From Paludisphaera rhizosphaerae (GTDB lineage: Bacteria; Planctomycetota; Planctomycetia; Isosphaerales; Isosphaeraceae), in the NCBI RefSeq assembly GCF_011065895.1, contig NZ_JAALCR010000003.1:124001-188000 (forward strand): DNA of 64,000 nucleotides, written 5' to 3'. Both the position numbers and the translations under genes were made by a program. Position 1 is the stretch's first letter; each line of letters begins with the position of its first letter. Shown in pieces: positions 26,751-35,954 of the stretch. The notes below the pieces were generated by a model that ran no database searches, was not told where the DNA came from, and saw nothing but the letters and a program-made list of their open reading frames with translations.

Positions 26751-27038
26751 ATGTCGCTTTCGACCCAGGACGTTGCCAAGGTCGCCGTGCTGGCAAGGCT
26801 GCGCCTCAGCCCCCAGGAGTTGGAGACCTTCACCGGCCAGCTCAACGCGATCGTCGACTACGTCGCCCAGCTCCAGGAGCCGGACACGAACGGCGTCGAA
26901 CCGCTGGCGCACGGCGTCGAGGTCCGCAACGTCTTCCGGGACGACGTCCGCGGCGAGGCCCTGCCCCGCGAGGCCGCCCTGACGAACGCGCCGAAGCGGA
27001 ACAAGGAAAGCTTCCTCGTCCCCGCCGTCCTCGACTGA
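26751..27038 (+). CDS. gatC: Aspartyl/glutamyl-tRNA amidotransferase subunit C
   Basis: The protein has 95 residues, the normal length. The N-terminal helical pattern STQDVAKVAVLARLRLSPQELETFTGQLNAIVDYVAQL is typical, followed by the linker VEPLAHGVEVRNVFRDD and a C-terminal ESFLVPAVLD. GatC clamps GatA to GatB in the GatCAB complex, which converts Glu-tRNA(Gln) or Asp-tRNA(Asn) to the amidated forms. A CAGGAGA ribosome site lies about ten bases before the ATG. First gene of the gatCA unit; gatA begins 41 bases later. Confidence 0.95.
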   Translation: MSLSTQDVAKVAVLARLRLSPQELETFTGQLNAIVDYVAQLQEPDTNGVEPLAHGVEVRNVFRDDVRGEALPREAALTNAPKRNKESFLVPAVLD

Positions 27039-27079
27039 ACGACCGCTCCGCAACGCACTGAGCCGAGACCCCGCCTCAC

Positions 27080-28579
27080 ATGAACGCCGACCTGCTCAAA
27101 GACGCCACCGCCACGTCCCTGCTGGCGAAGCTCGAAGCCGGGGAAGTCACCAGCGAGGAAGTCGTCCGGGGTTACCTCGACCGGGCCGACGCGCTCAAGC
27201 GGCTGAACGTCTTCGTCCATCTCGACCCCGAGGCGGTTCTCGCCCAGGCGAAGGCCGTCGACGTTGACCGCAAGGCCGGCCGGCCGGTGGGTGCGCTCGC
27301 CGGCGTGCCGGTGGCCATCAAGGACGTCCTCTGCGTCAACGGCGAGCCGACCACCTGCGGCAGCCGGATGCTCAAGAACTTCCGGCCTCCGTACGACGCC
27401 ACGGTGATCGCCAAGCTCAAGAAGGCTGGCGCGATCCTCTTCGGCAAGACGAACATGGACGAGTTCGCCATGGGCTCGTCGACCGAGAACAGCGCCTACG
27501 GGCCGACGCTCAACCCCTGGGACGAAGAACGGATCCCCGGCGGCTCCTCGGGCGGCTCGGCCGCCGCGGTGGCCGCCGACCTGGCCCCGCTGTCGCTGGG
27601 CTCCGACACCGGCGGCTCGATCCGCCAGCCGGCCGCCGTCTGCGGCATCGTCGGCCTCAAGCCGACCTACGGCCGGGTCAGCCGATACGGCCTGATCGCC
27701 TTCGCCAGCTCGCTCGACCAGATCGGCCCCTTCACCCACGACCTGGCCGACGCCGCGCTCCTGATGAAGGTCATCTCCGGCCACGACGACCGCGACGCTA
27801 CGAGCGTCGACGACGCCGTCCCCGACTACTCGGCGACCCTCGACGAGAAGCCGAAGTCGCTCCGGATCGGCGTCGCCCGCGAGTTCTTCGGCGAGGGGCT
27901 CGATCCCGAGGTCGAGGCGGCCGTCCGCGAGGCGATCCGCGTCTACGAGAAGGCCGGCGCGACCATCCAGGAAGTCTCGCTGCCGAACTCGAAGTACGGC
28001 GTCCCCGCCTACTACATCGTGGCCCCCGCCGAGTGCTCCAGCAACCTCTCCCGCTACGACGGCACGATCTTCGGCCACCGCGCCGAGGACTGGTCGCCCA
28101 AATACCCCGGCGAGGAGGAGCTGCACCCGCTCGTTCGCATGATGATGGCCAGCCGCGCCGAGGGCTTCGGCGCCGAGGTCAAGCGGCGGATCATGCTGGG
28201 GACGTTCGCCCTCTCCGCCGGTTACGCCGACCAGTATTACAACCAGGCGCTGAAGGTCCGCCGCCTGATCCGCAACGACTTCGACGCCGCCTTCAAGGAC
28301 GTCGACGTGATCCTCGGCCCGACGTCGCCCTCGGCCGCCTTCAAACTGGGCGAGCGTACGGCCAACCCGCTGGCGATGTACCTCTCGGACATCTACACGA
28401 TCACCGCCAATCTCGCCGGCATCCCCGGCCTGAGCATCCCCTGCGGCCTGACCAAGTCCGGCCTGCCGATCGGCCTGCAGCTTCTGGCCCCGGCCTTCGC
28501 CGAGGAGAACCTCCTCCGCACCGCCCGCGTCTTCGAACGCGAGACCGACTGGCACCAGAAGCGACCGACGATCGGATGA
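27080..28579 (+). CDS. gatA: Aspartyl/glutamyl-tRNA amidotransferase subunit A
   Basis: The protein has 499 residues, a full-length amidase-signature enzyme. The catalytic Lys-Ser-Ser triad can be placed at K81 (VAIKDV), S156 (GGSSGGS) and S180 (SDTGGSIRQP), with spacing identical to that described for GatA. GLKPTYGRVSRYGL and NxxGxPxxSxPCGL-type ends are also present. It releases ammonia from glutamine and channels it to GatB. Its stop codon overlaps the ATG of the next, unrelated small gene as ATGA, so translation is probably coupled. Confidence 0.97.
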   Translation: MNADLLKDATATSLLAKLEAGEVTSEEVVRGYLDRADALKRLNVFVHLDPEAVLAQAKAVDVDRKAGRPVGALAGVPVAIKDVLCVNGEPTTCGSRMLKNFRPPYDATVIAKLKKAGAILFGKTNMDEFAMGSSTENSAYGPTLNPWDEERIPGGSSGGSAAAVAADLAPLSLGSDTGGSIRQPAAVCGIVGLKPTYGRVSRYGLIAFASSLDQIGPFTHDLADAALLMKVISGHDDRDATSVDDAVPDYSATLDEKPKSLRIGVAREFFGEGLDPEVEAAVREAIRVYEKAGATIQEVSLPNSKYGVPAYYIVAPAECSSNLSRYDGTIFGHRAEDWSPKYPGEEELHPLVRMMMASRAEGFGAEVKRRIMLGTFALSAGYADQYYNQALKVRRLIRNDFDAAFKDVDVILGPTSPSAAFKLGERTANPLAMYLSDIYTITANLAGIPGLSIPCGLTKSGLPIGLQLLAPAFAEENLLRTARVFERETDWHQKRPTIG

Positions 28580-29031
28580 GCAGTGCGAAGGGACGTGTGC
28601 CCCAAGGCCTGATCGACACCACCCTTGTCCATCTGGAAGCGGCCTGGAAAGAGCGAGAGGAGGAGGCGAAGGGATTGTCGGGCCTGGGCTTTCATTCGAC
28701 TGCCGCCGCGCTTCGACTTTACGCCCTGGAAATCCTCGTCAAGGTCGTGATCTGCAAGCATCTGAACCTGCCCAGCCTTCCGGCCGCTTGCAAGTCGCAC
28801 AACCTCGTCGAATTGCTCGTCTACACAGGCGCCTGGCGGGAGATGCAAGACCCTTCTTGCTCGCTCGTCCGGGAGAATTGGGATACGCTCGTAGAATACA
28901 GCAGGGACCGACTCAACGACCTGCGATACGAACCTCGCACGGAGCTGACCCAGGAAGACGTGGCGCGGATCGACGCGGCTCTCGACGAGCCCGACACCGG
29001 AGTGCTGGCATGGCTCTCAAAGCGTACATGA
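28576..29031 (+). CDS. Small HEPN-like protein inserted between gatA and gatB
   Basis: The protein has 151 residues. Helical pattern LRLYALEILVKVVICKHL and a later KSHNLVELLVYTG, ending LNDLRYEP, resemble HEPN-domain proteins, but the RNase motif RxxxxH is not seen, so the family call is tentative. The start ATG overlaps the gatA stop as ATGA. Its own stop TGA overlaps an ATG at 29028 of the next gene, so the two small genes look translationally coupled. Function unknown; a role as a regulator or accessory of the amidotransferase, or a toxin-antitoxin-like cassette, are both open. Confidence 0.65.
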   Translation: MSSAKGRVPQGLIDTTLVHLEAAWKEREEEAKGLSGLGFHSTAAALRLYALEILVKVVICKHLNLPSLPAACKSHNLVELLVYTGAWREMQDPSCSLVRENWDTLVEYSRDRLNDLRYEPRTELTQEDVARIDAALDEPDTGVLAWLSKRT

Positions 29032-29420
29032 GACCGACGTTGCGGAGGATCGGCCGCGAGATCGCCGACTACGTCGCGCTCCAGGGCTTTCGGCGGTCGG
29101 AATTCGCCCTCGTCGGTGCCTGGAGCGAGCGGACAGGCCGGATCAGTCTCGTCCTCGGGACGACGAAGGACGTCGACGGCTCGCGGTGGTACTCGGACAT
29201 CCTAGCCCGGCTCCGCGAGAGCTTCACGCAGGCGGGCGATCCCTATGCGACCTGGCATGTGGGCCTGGTCATCCGAACCATCGAGAACGAGGACCAACTT
29301 TACTCCAGCTTCCGCGTAAACGACGACGAGGAAGACGTGACGGATTTCCTGGAGTCGACGATCGACGCCGCCTGGGCCGACCGGAAGCCCGCTTCCGCCT
29401 CGGCCGCCGATCCCCACTGA
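29010..29420 (+). CDS. Small protein of unknown function, partner of the HEPN-like gene
   Basis: The protein has 136 residues if started at the ATG at 29010, or 130 from the ATG at 29028 that overlaps the upstream stop as ATGA. The second start fits the coupling seen at the gatA junction. The sequence has an N-terminal basic helix (MRPTLRRIGREIADYVALQGF) and an alpha/beta core (FALVGAWSERTGRISLVLGTTKDVDG, YATWHVGLVIRTIENE). No known domain was recognised and no membrane segment is present. Both small genes interrupt the usual gatCAB order. Stop at 29420 is followed by 66 bases, then gatB. Confidence 0.7.
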   Translation: MALKAYMRPTLRRIGREIADYVALQGFRRSEFALVGAWSERTGRISLVLGTTKDVDGSRWYSDILARLRESFTQAGDPYATWHVGLVIRTIENEDQLYSSFRVNDDEEDVTDFLESTIDAAWADRKPASASAADPH

Positions 29421-29486
29421 AACAGCGAACGAAGCCTCGAACGCCCATTCCGATCTGAATCGAGAAAGCCCGGCGGGCCCCCTTCC

Positions 29487-30974
29487 ATGAGCAGCAGCCT
29501 TCCCTACGAAGTCGTCATCGGCCTTGAGATCCACGTCCAGCTCCAGACCGAGAGCAAGATGTTCTCGTGGTGCGGCACGGAGTTCGGCCTGCCGCCGAAC
29601 ACGCAGACCGACCCGGTCTCGCTGGGGCTCCCCGGAACCTTGCCGGTGATGAACCGCAAGGCGTTCGAGCTGGCCCTCAAGACGGCCGTCGCCCTGGGGG
29701 CGAAGATCACGCCGTTCACGAAGTGGGACCGCAAGAACTACTACTATCCCGACCTCCCCAAGAACTATCAGATCAGCCAGTACGACCTGCCGTTCTCCAC
29801 GGGCGGCTCGCTGGATATTCCCGTCCGCAAGGACGGCGGCGGAGGCGGGGTCTGCACGCTGACCCGCGTCCACCTGGAGGAGGACACCGGCAAGCTGACC
29901 CACGGCGTCGGCGAGTATTCCGAGGTCGACCTCAACCGCGCGGGGATCCCCCTGCTGGAAATCGTCAGCGAGCCCGAGATCCGCTCGGCCGCCGACGCCC
30001 GCGGCTGCCTGGAGGAGCTGCGGCTGACGCTCCGCTACCTGGGCGTCTCCGACTGCGAGATGCAGGAAGGGTCGCTGCGCTGCGACGCCAACGTCAACCT
30101 GCACATTCACAAGGACGGCAAGACGATCGCCACGCCGATCGTCGAGATCAAGAACCTCAACAGCTTCCGGGCCGTCGAGAAGGCCATCAACTACGAGGCC
30201 GATCGCCAGTACGCCAAGTGGCAGAAGGACGGCCTGACCATCAAGGACGCCCCCAAGGGGACCTGGGGCTGGGACGACGAGTTGGAGAAGACCAAGCCCC
30301 AGCGCGAGAAGGAAACGGCCGCCGACTACCGCTACTTCCCCGAGCCCGACCTCGTCCCCGTGGTCGTCGACGAGGCCTGGCTGGAGCGCGTCCGCGCCAC
30401 GATCGGCGAGTTGCCCGCCGCTCGCCGCAAGCGGTATGAAGGCGATCACGGCCTGTCCGCCTACGACGCCAACGTCCTCGTCGAACAGGGCGACGACGTC
30501 GCCGCGTACTATGACGCCGTCGTCGCCGCCGGGGGCGAGTCCAAGCTGGCCAGCAACTGGATCCAGCAGGACGTCCTCCGCACGATCAAGGACCGCAAGA
30601 TCGCCATCGCCGACTTCCCCGTCGGCCCGGAGGCCCTTGCTGACCTGATCGGCCGCGTGAAGCGGAGCGAGCTGAACACCAATCAGGGCCGCGAGGTCCT
30701 CGGCCGGATGATCGAGACCGGCGACGCGGCCGAGAAGGTCATCGAACTGGGCGGCTACAAGATGGTCTCGGACAACGACGCCATCGCCAAGGCCGTCGAG
30801 GCGGCCCTCGCCGCCAACCCCCAGGCCATCGAGGACCTCAAGGGGGGCAAGAAGAAGCCGGAAGCCGTCAAGGGCTTCCTCCGCGGCCAGGTGATGAAGC
30901 AGACCGGCGGCAAAGCCAACCCCGCGATCGTCGGCGAATTGCTCGAAGCCAAGCTCGCCGAGATCCTCGCCTGA
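29487..30974 (+). CDS. gatB: Aspartyl/glutamyl-tRNA amidotransferase subunit B
   Basis: The protein has 495 residues, full length. The start is the GatB hallmark YEVVIGLEIHVQLQTESKMF, with CGTEFGLPPNTQTDPVSLGLPGTLPVMN and the later LEEDTGKLTHG and VDLNRAGIPLLEIVSEPE that form the kinase-like active site. GSLRCDANVN follows. The C-terminal third is the YqeY-like tRNA-binding tail (KRSELNTNQGREVLGRMI to KANPAIVGELLEAKLAEILA). Activates the misacylated tRNA and uses ammonia from GatA. The gene is separated from gatA by two small genes but lies on the same strand. Confidence 0.97.
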   Translation: MSSSLPYEVVIGLEIHVQLQTESKMFSWCGTEFGLPPNTQTDPVSLGLPGTLPVMNRKAFELALKTAVALGAKITPFTKWDRKNYYYPDLPKNYQISQYDLPFSTGGSLDIPVRKDGGGGGVCTLTRVHLEEDTGKLTHGVGEYSEVDLNRAGIPLLEIVSEPEIRSAADARGCLEELRLTLRYLGVSDCEMQEGSLRCDANVNLHIHKDGKTIATPIVEIKNLNSFRAVEKAINYEADRQYAKWQKDGLTIKDAPKGTWGWDDELEKTKPQREKETAADYRYFPEPDLVPVVVDEAWLERVRATIGELPAARRKRYEGDHGLSAYDANVLVEQGDDVAAYYDAVVAAGGESKLASNWIQQDVLRTIKDRKIAIADFPVGPEALADLIGRVKRSELNTNQGREVLGRMIETGDAAEKVIELGGYKMVSDNDAIAKAVEAALAANPQAIEDLKGGKKKPEAVKGFLRGQVMKQTGGKANPAIVGELLEAKLAEILA

Positions 30975-30997
30975 TTCCCACGAAAGGACCGAACTCG

Positions 30998-31876
30998 ATG
31001 CAGACGCGCGACATCGACCGCAGGGGATTCCTCGCCGCCGCCGGCGGCGCGACGGCCGCCGCTCTCATCGGCGGCGGCGCGGCGAAGGCCGCGGCCGACG
31101 GGCCGAAGTGGAAGAAGGCGTTCATGCTCGGCGGCCTGACGAAGGGGCCGGTCCTCCCAACCTTCAAGCTGCTGAAGGAAGCCGGCTTTGAAGGCGTCGA
31201 GCTCATCAGCCCCAGCCAGCTCGACGTGAAGGAAGTTCTCGCCGCCCGCGACGAGACCGGTCTGGTCATCCACGGAGTCAGCGGCGGCCGGCACTGGCAG
31301 AAGCCCCTTTCCGACCCCGATCCGGCCGTCGTCGAGGAAGGCGTCGCCGCGATCAAGCAGGAGTTCCTCGAGTGCAAGGCGTACGGCGGAACGACCGTCC
31401 TCGTCGTCCCGGCGATCGTCAGCCCCAAGGTCTCGTACCGCCAGGCCTGGGAGCGCTCGCAGGCCCAGATCCGCAAGCTGATCCCGCTGGCTGAGGAGGC
31501 CGGGGTCAAGATCGCCGTGGAGGAGGTCTGGAACAAGTTCCTCCTCAGCCCGATCGAGTTCGCCCGCTACATCGACGAATTCGAGAGCCCGACCGTCGGA
31601 GCCTATTTCGACGTCGGCAACATCGTCGAATACGCCTACCCGCAGGAGTGGATCCACGAGTTGGGCAAGCGGATCCTCAAGATTCACATCAAGGAATACG
31701 CCAAGAAGAACCGCTTCGGCTACAAGCTCGGCGAGGGCGAGATCGACTGGCCGGCCGTCAAGCAGGCCCTCACCGACGTCGGCTACGACGGCTGGATCAC
31801 GGCCGAGGTCGGGCTCGGGGACCTGGAGACGATGAAGGACGTCGTGGCCCGGATGGACAAATTGCTGTTCAGTTGA
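30998..31876 (+). CDS. Tat-exported sugar isomerase/epimerase-like TIM-barrel protein
   Basis: The protein has 292 residues. The N-terminus DRRGFLAAAGGATAAALIGGGAA is a clear twin-arginine signal. The rest is an AP-endonuclease-2/xylose isomerase-like TIM barrel: LKEAGFEGVELISPSQLDV, VLVVPAIVSP, KIAVEEVWNKFLLSP, VGAYFDVGNIVEY, KIHIKEYAKKN and ITAEVGLGD, the usual spacing of metal-binding Glu/Asp/His. Likely a periplasmic sugar-phosphate isomerase or epimerase-type enzyme acting on sugars; substrate unknown. A decayed copy of its last codons and of the junction with the next gene is at 32678-32825. Confidence 0.88.
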   Translation: MQTRDIDRRGFLAAAGGATAAALIGGGAAKAAADGPKWKKAFMLGGLTKGPVLPTFKLLKEAGFEGVELISPSQLDVKEVLAARDETGLVIHGVSGGRHWQKPLSDPDPAVVEEGVAAIKQEFLECKAYGGTTVLVVPAIVSPKVSYRQAWERSQAQIRKLIPLAEEAGVKIAVEEVWNKFLLSPIEFARYIDEFESPTVGAYFDVGNIVEYAYPQEWIHELGKRILKIHIKEYAKKNRFGYKLGEGEIDWPAVKQALTDVGYDGWITAEVGLGDLETMKDVVARMDKLLFS

Positions 31877-31948
31877 ACCGTACTTTCGGGTAGGTTCCCG
31901 GTCGCGTCGAGCGACCGGAACGGCTTCACCCGGAGGCACGGACGAACC

Positions 31949-32647
31949 ATGCGGCAATTCGTCGGCACCAGCGGCTATTCCTACAAGGAATGGAAGGGGT
32001 CCTTTTACCCCAAGCCTTTCTCGGACAAGAAGATGCTCCCCTACTACGGGGAGCGGTTTTCGACAGTCGAAATTAACTACACATTCCGTCAGATCCCTAC
32101 GCTCTCGATCGTTGGAAACTGGGCGGCCGCTGTCCCGGAAAACTTCAGGTTCGTTATGAAGGCTCCGGAAGAGATCACGCACAGGAAACGGCTCGAGGGT
32201 GTGGGGGACCTGATGGCCCGGCTGACCGAAGCTATCGGGCCCCTGGGTGATCGTCTTGGTCCGATCTTCTTCCAGCTCCCTCCGCACGCCAAAAAGGACG
32301 CTCCCCGGCTTCGGGCGTTCCTCGAAACCTGCCCTGCCGGACTGCGGATGGCCTTCGAGTTCCGCCACGCGTCCTGGTTCGACGATGAGGTCTTCGACGC
32401 CCTCCGCGACCACAACTCCGCCCTTTGCATCGCGGACGCCGACGACAAACTGCAAGTCCCGTTCGAGCCCACCGCCGACTGGGGCTACCTTCGCCTTCGA
32501 CGTCCCGACTACGACGACGCGGCCCTGAGAACCTGGGGTGACCGCGTCAGCGAACAGAGCTGGGATGAGACGTTCGTCTTCTTCAAGCATGAGGAAGAAG
32601 GGAAGGGACCGAGGATGGCGACGCGGTATCTTGAGCTCTGGGCGTAA
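31949..32647 (+). CDS. DUF72 family protein
   Basis: The protein has 232 residues, the usual length for DUF72. It has the family start FVGTSGYSYKEWKGSFYPK and the core YYGERFSTVEINYTFRQIPT, with FRFVMKAPEEITHRKRL, and the DRLGPIFFQLPP, AFEFRHASWF and TADWGYLRLRR segments. DUF72 proteins form a TIM-barrel-like fold of unknown function in many bacteria. No signal peptide is seen. It follows the isomerase-like gene by 72 bases on the same strand. Confidence 0.92.
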   Translation: MRQFVGTSGYSYKEWKGSFYPKPFSDKKMLPYYGERFSTVEINYTFRQIPTLSIVGNWAAAVPENFRFVMKAPEEITHRKRLEGVGDLMARLTEAIGPLGDRLGPIFFQLPPHAKKDAPRLRAFLETCPAGLRMAFEFRHASWFDDEVFDALRDHNSALCIADADDKLQVPFEPTADWGYLRLRRPDYDDAALRTWGDRVSEQSWDETFVFFKHEEEGKGPRMATRYLELWA

Positions 32648-32677
32648 GCTCCTATACGGTCTCACCTCGAAGATCCG

Positions 32678-32825
32678 CTCTGGACTTCCGAGAAAAAGGA
32701 CGTGATCGCCCGGATGGACAAACTTCTGTTCAATTGAACCGTCGTCCGGGAGAGGCTTCGGGGGCGTCGACCGACCAGAACGGACTCCCCCGAGGCCCGG
32801 ACAAGCCATGCGGCCTCTCATGTAG
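32678..32825 (+). pseudogene. Relic duplicate of the isomerase/DUF72 gene junction
   Basis: This stretch matches 31814-31957. The final codons of the isomerase-like gene can still be read (KDVIARMDKLLFN then TGA at 32735-32737, against KDVVARMDKLLFS in the intact gene). The following bases match the spacer, and ATGCGG at 32808 matches the DUF72 start, but the frame stops after five codons at 32825. It is the scar of a local duplication whose remaining parts were lost. Confidence 0.7.
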
Positions 32826-32933
32826 GATTTCACGCCTCACTGATTGCCTCGGCCCGCCCTGATCTCGTACGATCTCCGCACGACCTAAATACATTTCCGA
32901 AATCGTCGTCGACGATTCGGTCGGGAGGGCGTG

Positions 32934-35900
32934 ATGACGTCACCGGACGATGGGATCAAGACGGGCTTGGCGAACGAAGCGGGTACGGGTCGGAAGCGTG
33001 GCAACGGCGCGGCGACAGTCGTGTTGCTGGCCGTGATCGCCGTGGCCGGAATCGTGATCTATCGGAACATACCCGATCGTCCCTGGTTTCCGGCGACGCC
33101 GACGCCGGAAACCGCCTCGGCCGCCCCGCCGCCGAAGCCCATCCCGGTTTCGCCCAATGCGCCGGACCCAGCCGACGTGACGAGCCTGATCTCGATTTCG
33201 AAGGCGCGGGACGGCCGCGCGACCGTTGAGTTGGCCCGGCCCGTCGCCCCCCGCGACGTGTCCAAAATCGCCGGCACGGACCAGGATCTCCTCTTCCGCG
33301 AGTTCGCCCGCCAGGCCGTGCTGATCGCCGCCCGCGACGAGCGCGGAGCCGCCACGCGCGACGAGCTGCTCGACGACGCTCCGCCGACCGCCGAGGCCGT
33401 CGCACAGGTCGGCACGCTCTTCCGGACCAACGTCCAGAGCAGACTGCTGATCCGTCCCGTCGCCGCGGGCAAGGTCGACGAGCAGACCGAACCGCTGACG
33501 GTCGGAGATCTCGACCCCAAGAAGGTCTCCGGCGAGGCTGAACCGGAGCTGGTTCTGACCGAGAAGCTGTCGCGCACATCGATCCCGGAAACCCTCGACC
33601 GTCTGGGCCTGAAGGGCGAGCCGAACGCCTACCGGGCCGACGCCTCTGTTCCGAACGGAGTGGAGGAGAAGCTCGGCTCGCTCGGGCTGGTCGACCTCGT
33701 GCGAGCGATCCGTGAGGTCCACGCCGCGATCCGGACCGATGGCGAGTCACCCGCGCGGCTCGGCGCCCTGGTCCGGGGCTACGCCACGCTCGGCGCCCTG
33801 ACGACCCACCACTGGAGCGCGGCTCACCGTGCATTTGAGGCGCGTTCGCTGCTTTACGCCCAACGGCTTGTGGCGAAGGAAGAGTCCTCGGCCTTCGCCC
33901 TGCGTCACCGCGCGTTCGCGGAGGCCCTCGCCGGCCGGCACGCCAGCGCGATCAAGGATCTGACGGCGGCGGCCGGGCGCGAGGGAGGGGCTGAAGCTCC
34001 GGCCTGGGTGGAGGTGATCGACGCCTACGTTCAGTACGCCCTTCCGAGGCTCGGCGCGGCGAAGCCGCCGCATGACCGCCTCGGCGCTTATCTCAAAATG
34101 CTGGCGGTGGAGCAACCCGCCGGCACGAGGCAGCTCATCCACGCCGCGGAAGCCGTCATTCAGGTCGACCCCGACTGCTCCCAGGCCTTCGACATGATCA
34201 GCAGCAACGGCGGCCTGAGCGACCTGCACAAGGCCACGGTGCTCGGTCCACAAAGCTTTCACGAGTTCCTCCGCTCCAAACTCCACGCGGCCAAGGACCT
34301 CCCCGAGTCCGCCCGCAAGTCGTTGGAGGATGAGGACGACGCAGCCCTCGACGACGCTCTGGCCCAGGCCGGCCGCGTCGGCTCGGACTCCGGCGAGCCT
34401 TCCTGGGGCGTTCTCGCCCACCTGGCGCGCGAGACCCGGTTCGTCCAGGTCATGCGACGCCTGGATTTCATGCGGAAGAAATGGAGCGTCCCCGTCGACG
34501 ACTTCTGGGAGGCGGCGCGGACCTCCATCATGCATCACCCCTACCGACCGTTCCTCGGGATGCTGGCCGGAAACCCAGAAGACCGCCGCGACTACGAGGA
34601 ATTCTCCATGGTTTATGACCGGGCCGACCTGGAATCAACCGAGGCCCCGTTCATCCTCCACATCCAGCACACGCCTGGACCTGCCCTCGATTCCGCCAGG
34701 GACGATTGGAACCTCGTCGGCGCTCACAATACGTCCTCTGTGCGCGACATAACTTTGATGCTCAACGGCACCCGGGAAGAGCTTCGGGCCAACTACGCCG
34801 AACGGTTGATGGAGGCCAGCCCCAACAACGCTTACGCGGCGTCCATGCTGGTGAAGTACGACTGGGCCAAGTCCCAGCCGAAGCTCGCTGAATGGAAAGA
34901 ACGCCACGGAAACTCCGCGGCCTTCCTCTTCGCTCTGGCGAACAAGCTCATCGAATTGGACCGCCACGACGAGGCCCGCCCGGTCCTGACCCACTACATC
35001 ATCGTGTCGCCCGACCGCTGGGGATACGATCAGTTGGCCGAATGCCAGCAAAAGGCCGGGGACGAGGCCGGTTGGCTGGAAACGCTGAATGCGTACCTTG
35101 AGGACACCGAGAACTCGGGCCTGGACCATGCCACGGTGCAGGTGAGGCTGGCCAGGTTCTACCTCAAGAAGGGACTTCCGGAGAAGGCCAGGCCCTATGC
35201 GTACGATGCCGCAGCCACCTGGGCCGGCTGGGCCATGAAGTGCGCCGCCGAGGTCGACGAACAACTCGGCGACCTGGAATCCGCCGGCGCATGGCTGCAG
35301 CGGACGGCCGAACGCTACCCCTCGAGTTGGGCCGACTGGTACCTCTTCTCCCGCCGTACCGGCCGCGCCGAGCCAGAACGGGCTGCAAAACTGGCCAGGG
35401 TCATGACGCGAGTCCCCGGGGCGACAGACCCCGTAACGCTGGCCTTCTATCACTGGATCGAAGGAGATGCTGACGCCGCCCTCCGCACGCTGAATCCGGG
35501 AACCGCCTCGACCAACGACCTCCGGGTCGCCATCAACCTGGCCCTCCTCCAGGACCAGACTGGCGCGACTGACGAGCGGGACAAGACGGTGAAACGGATG
35601 GTCGATGAGATGAAGAACTCAGGCCCCAAGACGGTGGAGATCTGCGAGATGCTCTTCGGCTCGCTGGCCCCCGGGGCGAAACCGCCGGATCTCGCGGCCA
35701 TCGACGCCATGATCGCCGACTGGACTCCGGAACCGCGGTCGATCGTCGAGTACCTTGTGGGACGCTTCCTCCTCAACCGAGGCCGGATCGAAGACGCCCG
35801 GAAGCACCTGGAATACTGCGTCGGCTACGTCGGATTCAACTCGTGGTACAGAACCGCGACGAGCGTGTGGCTCCGCGAGGCGTCGCCGGACGCCAAACCC

Positions 35901-35954
35901 ACCCCCAAGCCGGCCAATCCCGGCCGTAAACCCGACGACCCAACGACCACCTGA
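32934..35954 (+). CDS. Large single-pass membrane protein with TPR-like repeats
   Basis: The protein has 1006 residues. The ATG at 32934 has GGGAGG five bases upstream; the neighbouring GTG at 32931 would be too close. A single N-terminal membrane helix (ATVVLLAVIAVAGIVIY, about residues 27-44) is followed by a proline-rich linker and a long helical region. The C-terminal half has TPR-like pairs such as LANKLIELDRHDEARPVLTHYI, RLARFYLKKGLPEKARPYAYDA and LVGRFLLNRGRIEDARKHLEYCV. No enzyme motif was seen. Such proteins scaffold complexes at the membrane. Upstream lies a decayed duplicate at 32678-32825. Confidence 0.78.
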   Translation: MTSPDDGIKTGLANEAGTGRKRGNGAATVVLLAVIAVAGIVIYRNIPDRPWFPATPTPETASAAPPPKPIPVSPNAPDPADVTSLISISKARDGRATVELARPVAPRDVSKIAGTDQDLLFREFARQAVLIAARDERGAATRDELLDDAPPTAEAVAQVGTLFRTNVQSRLLIRPVAAGKVDEQTEPLTVGDLDPKKVSGEAEPELVLTEKLSRTSIPETLDRLGLKGEPNAYRADASVPNGVEEKLGSLGLVDLVRAIREVHAAIRTDGESPARLGALVRGYATLGALTTHHWSAAHRAFEARSLLYAQRLVAKEESSAFALRHRAFAEALAGRHASAIKDLTAAAGREGGAEAPAWVEVIDAYVQYALPRLGAAKPPHDRLGAYLKMLAVEQPAGTRQLIHAAEAVIQVDPDCSQAFDMISSNGGLSDLHKATVLGPQSFHEFLRSKLHAAKDLPESARKSLEDEDDAALDDALAQAGRVGSDSGEPSWGVLAHLARETRFVQVMRRLDFMRKKWSVPVDDFWEAARTSIMHHPYRPFLGMLAGNPEDRRDYEEFSMVYDRADLESTEAPFILHIQHTPGPALDSARDDWNLVGAHNTSSVRDITLMLNGTREELRANYAERLMEASPNNAYAASMLVKYDWAKSQPKLAEWKERHGNSAAFLFALANKLIELDRHDEARPVLTHYIIVSPDRWGYDQLAECQQKAGDEAGWLETLNAYLEDTENSGLDHATVQVRLARFYLKKGLPEKARPYAYDAAATWAGWAMKCAAEVDEQLGDLESAGAWLQRTAERYPSSWADWYLFSRRTGRAEPERAAKLARVMTRVPGATDPVTLAFYHWIEGDADAALRTLNPGTASTNDLRVAINLALLQDQTGATDERDKTVKRMVDEMKNSGPKTVEICEMLFGSLAPGAKPPDLAAIDAMIADWTPEPRSIVEYLVGRFLLNRGRIEDARKHLEYCVGYVGFNSWYRTATSVWLREASPDAKPTPKPANPGRKPDDPTTT

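Noticed and set aside
30755-32833. Long reverse-strand frame over gatB and the isomerase gene
   Set aside because: It shadows intact gatB, an exported isomerase-like protein and DUF72, and has no domain of its own.
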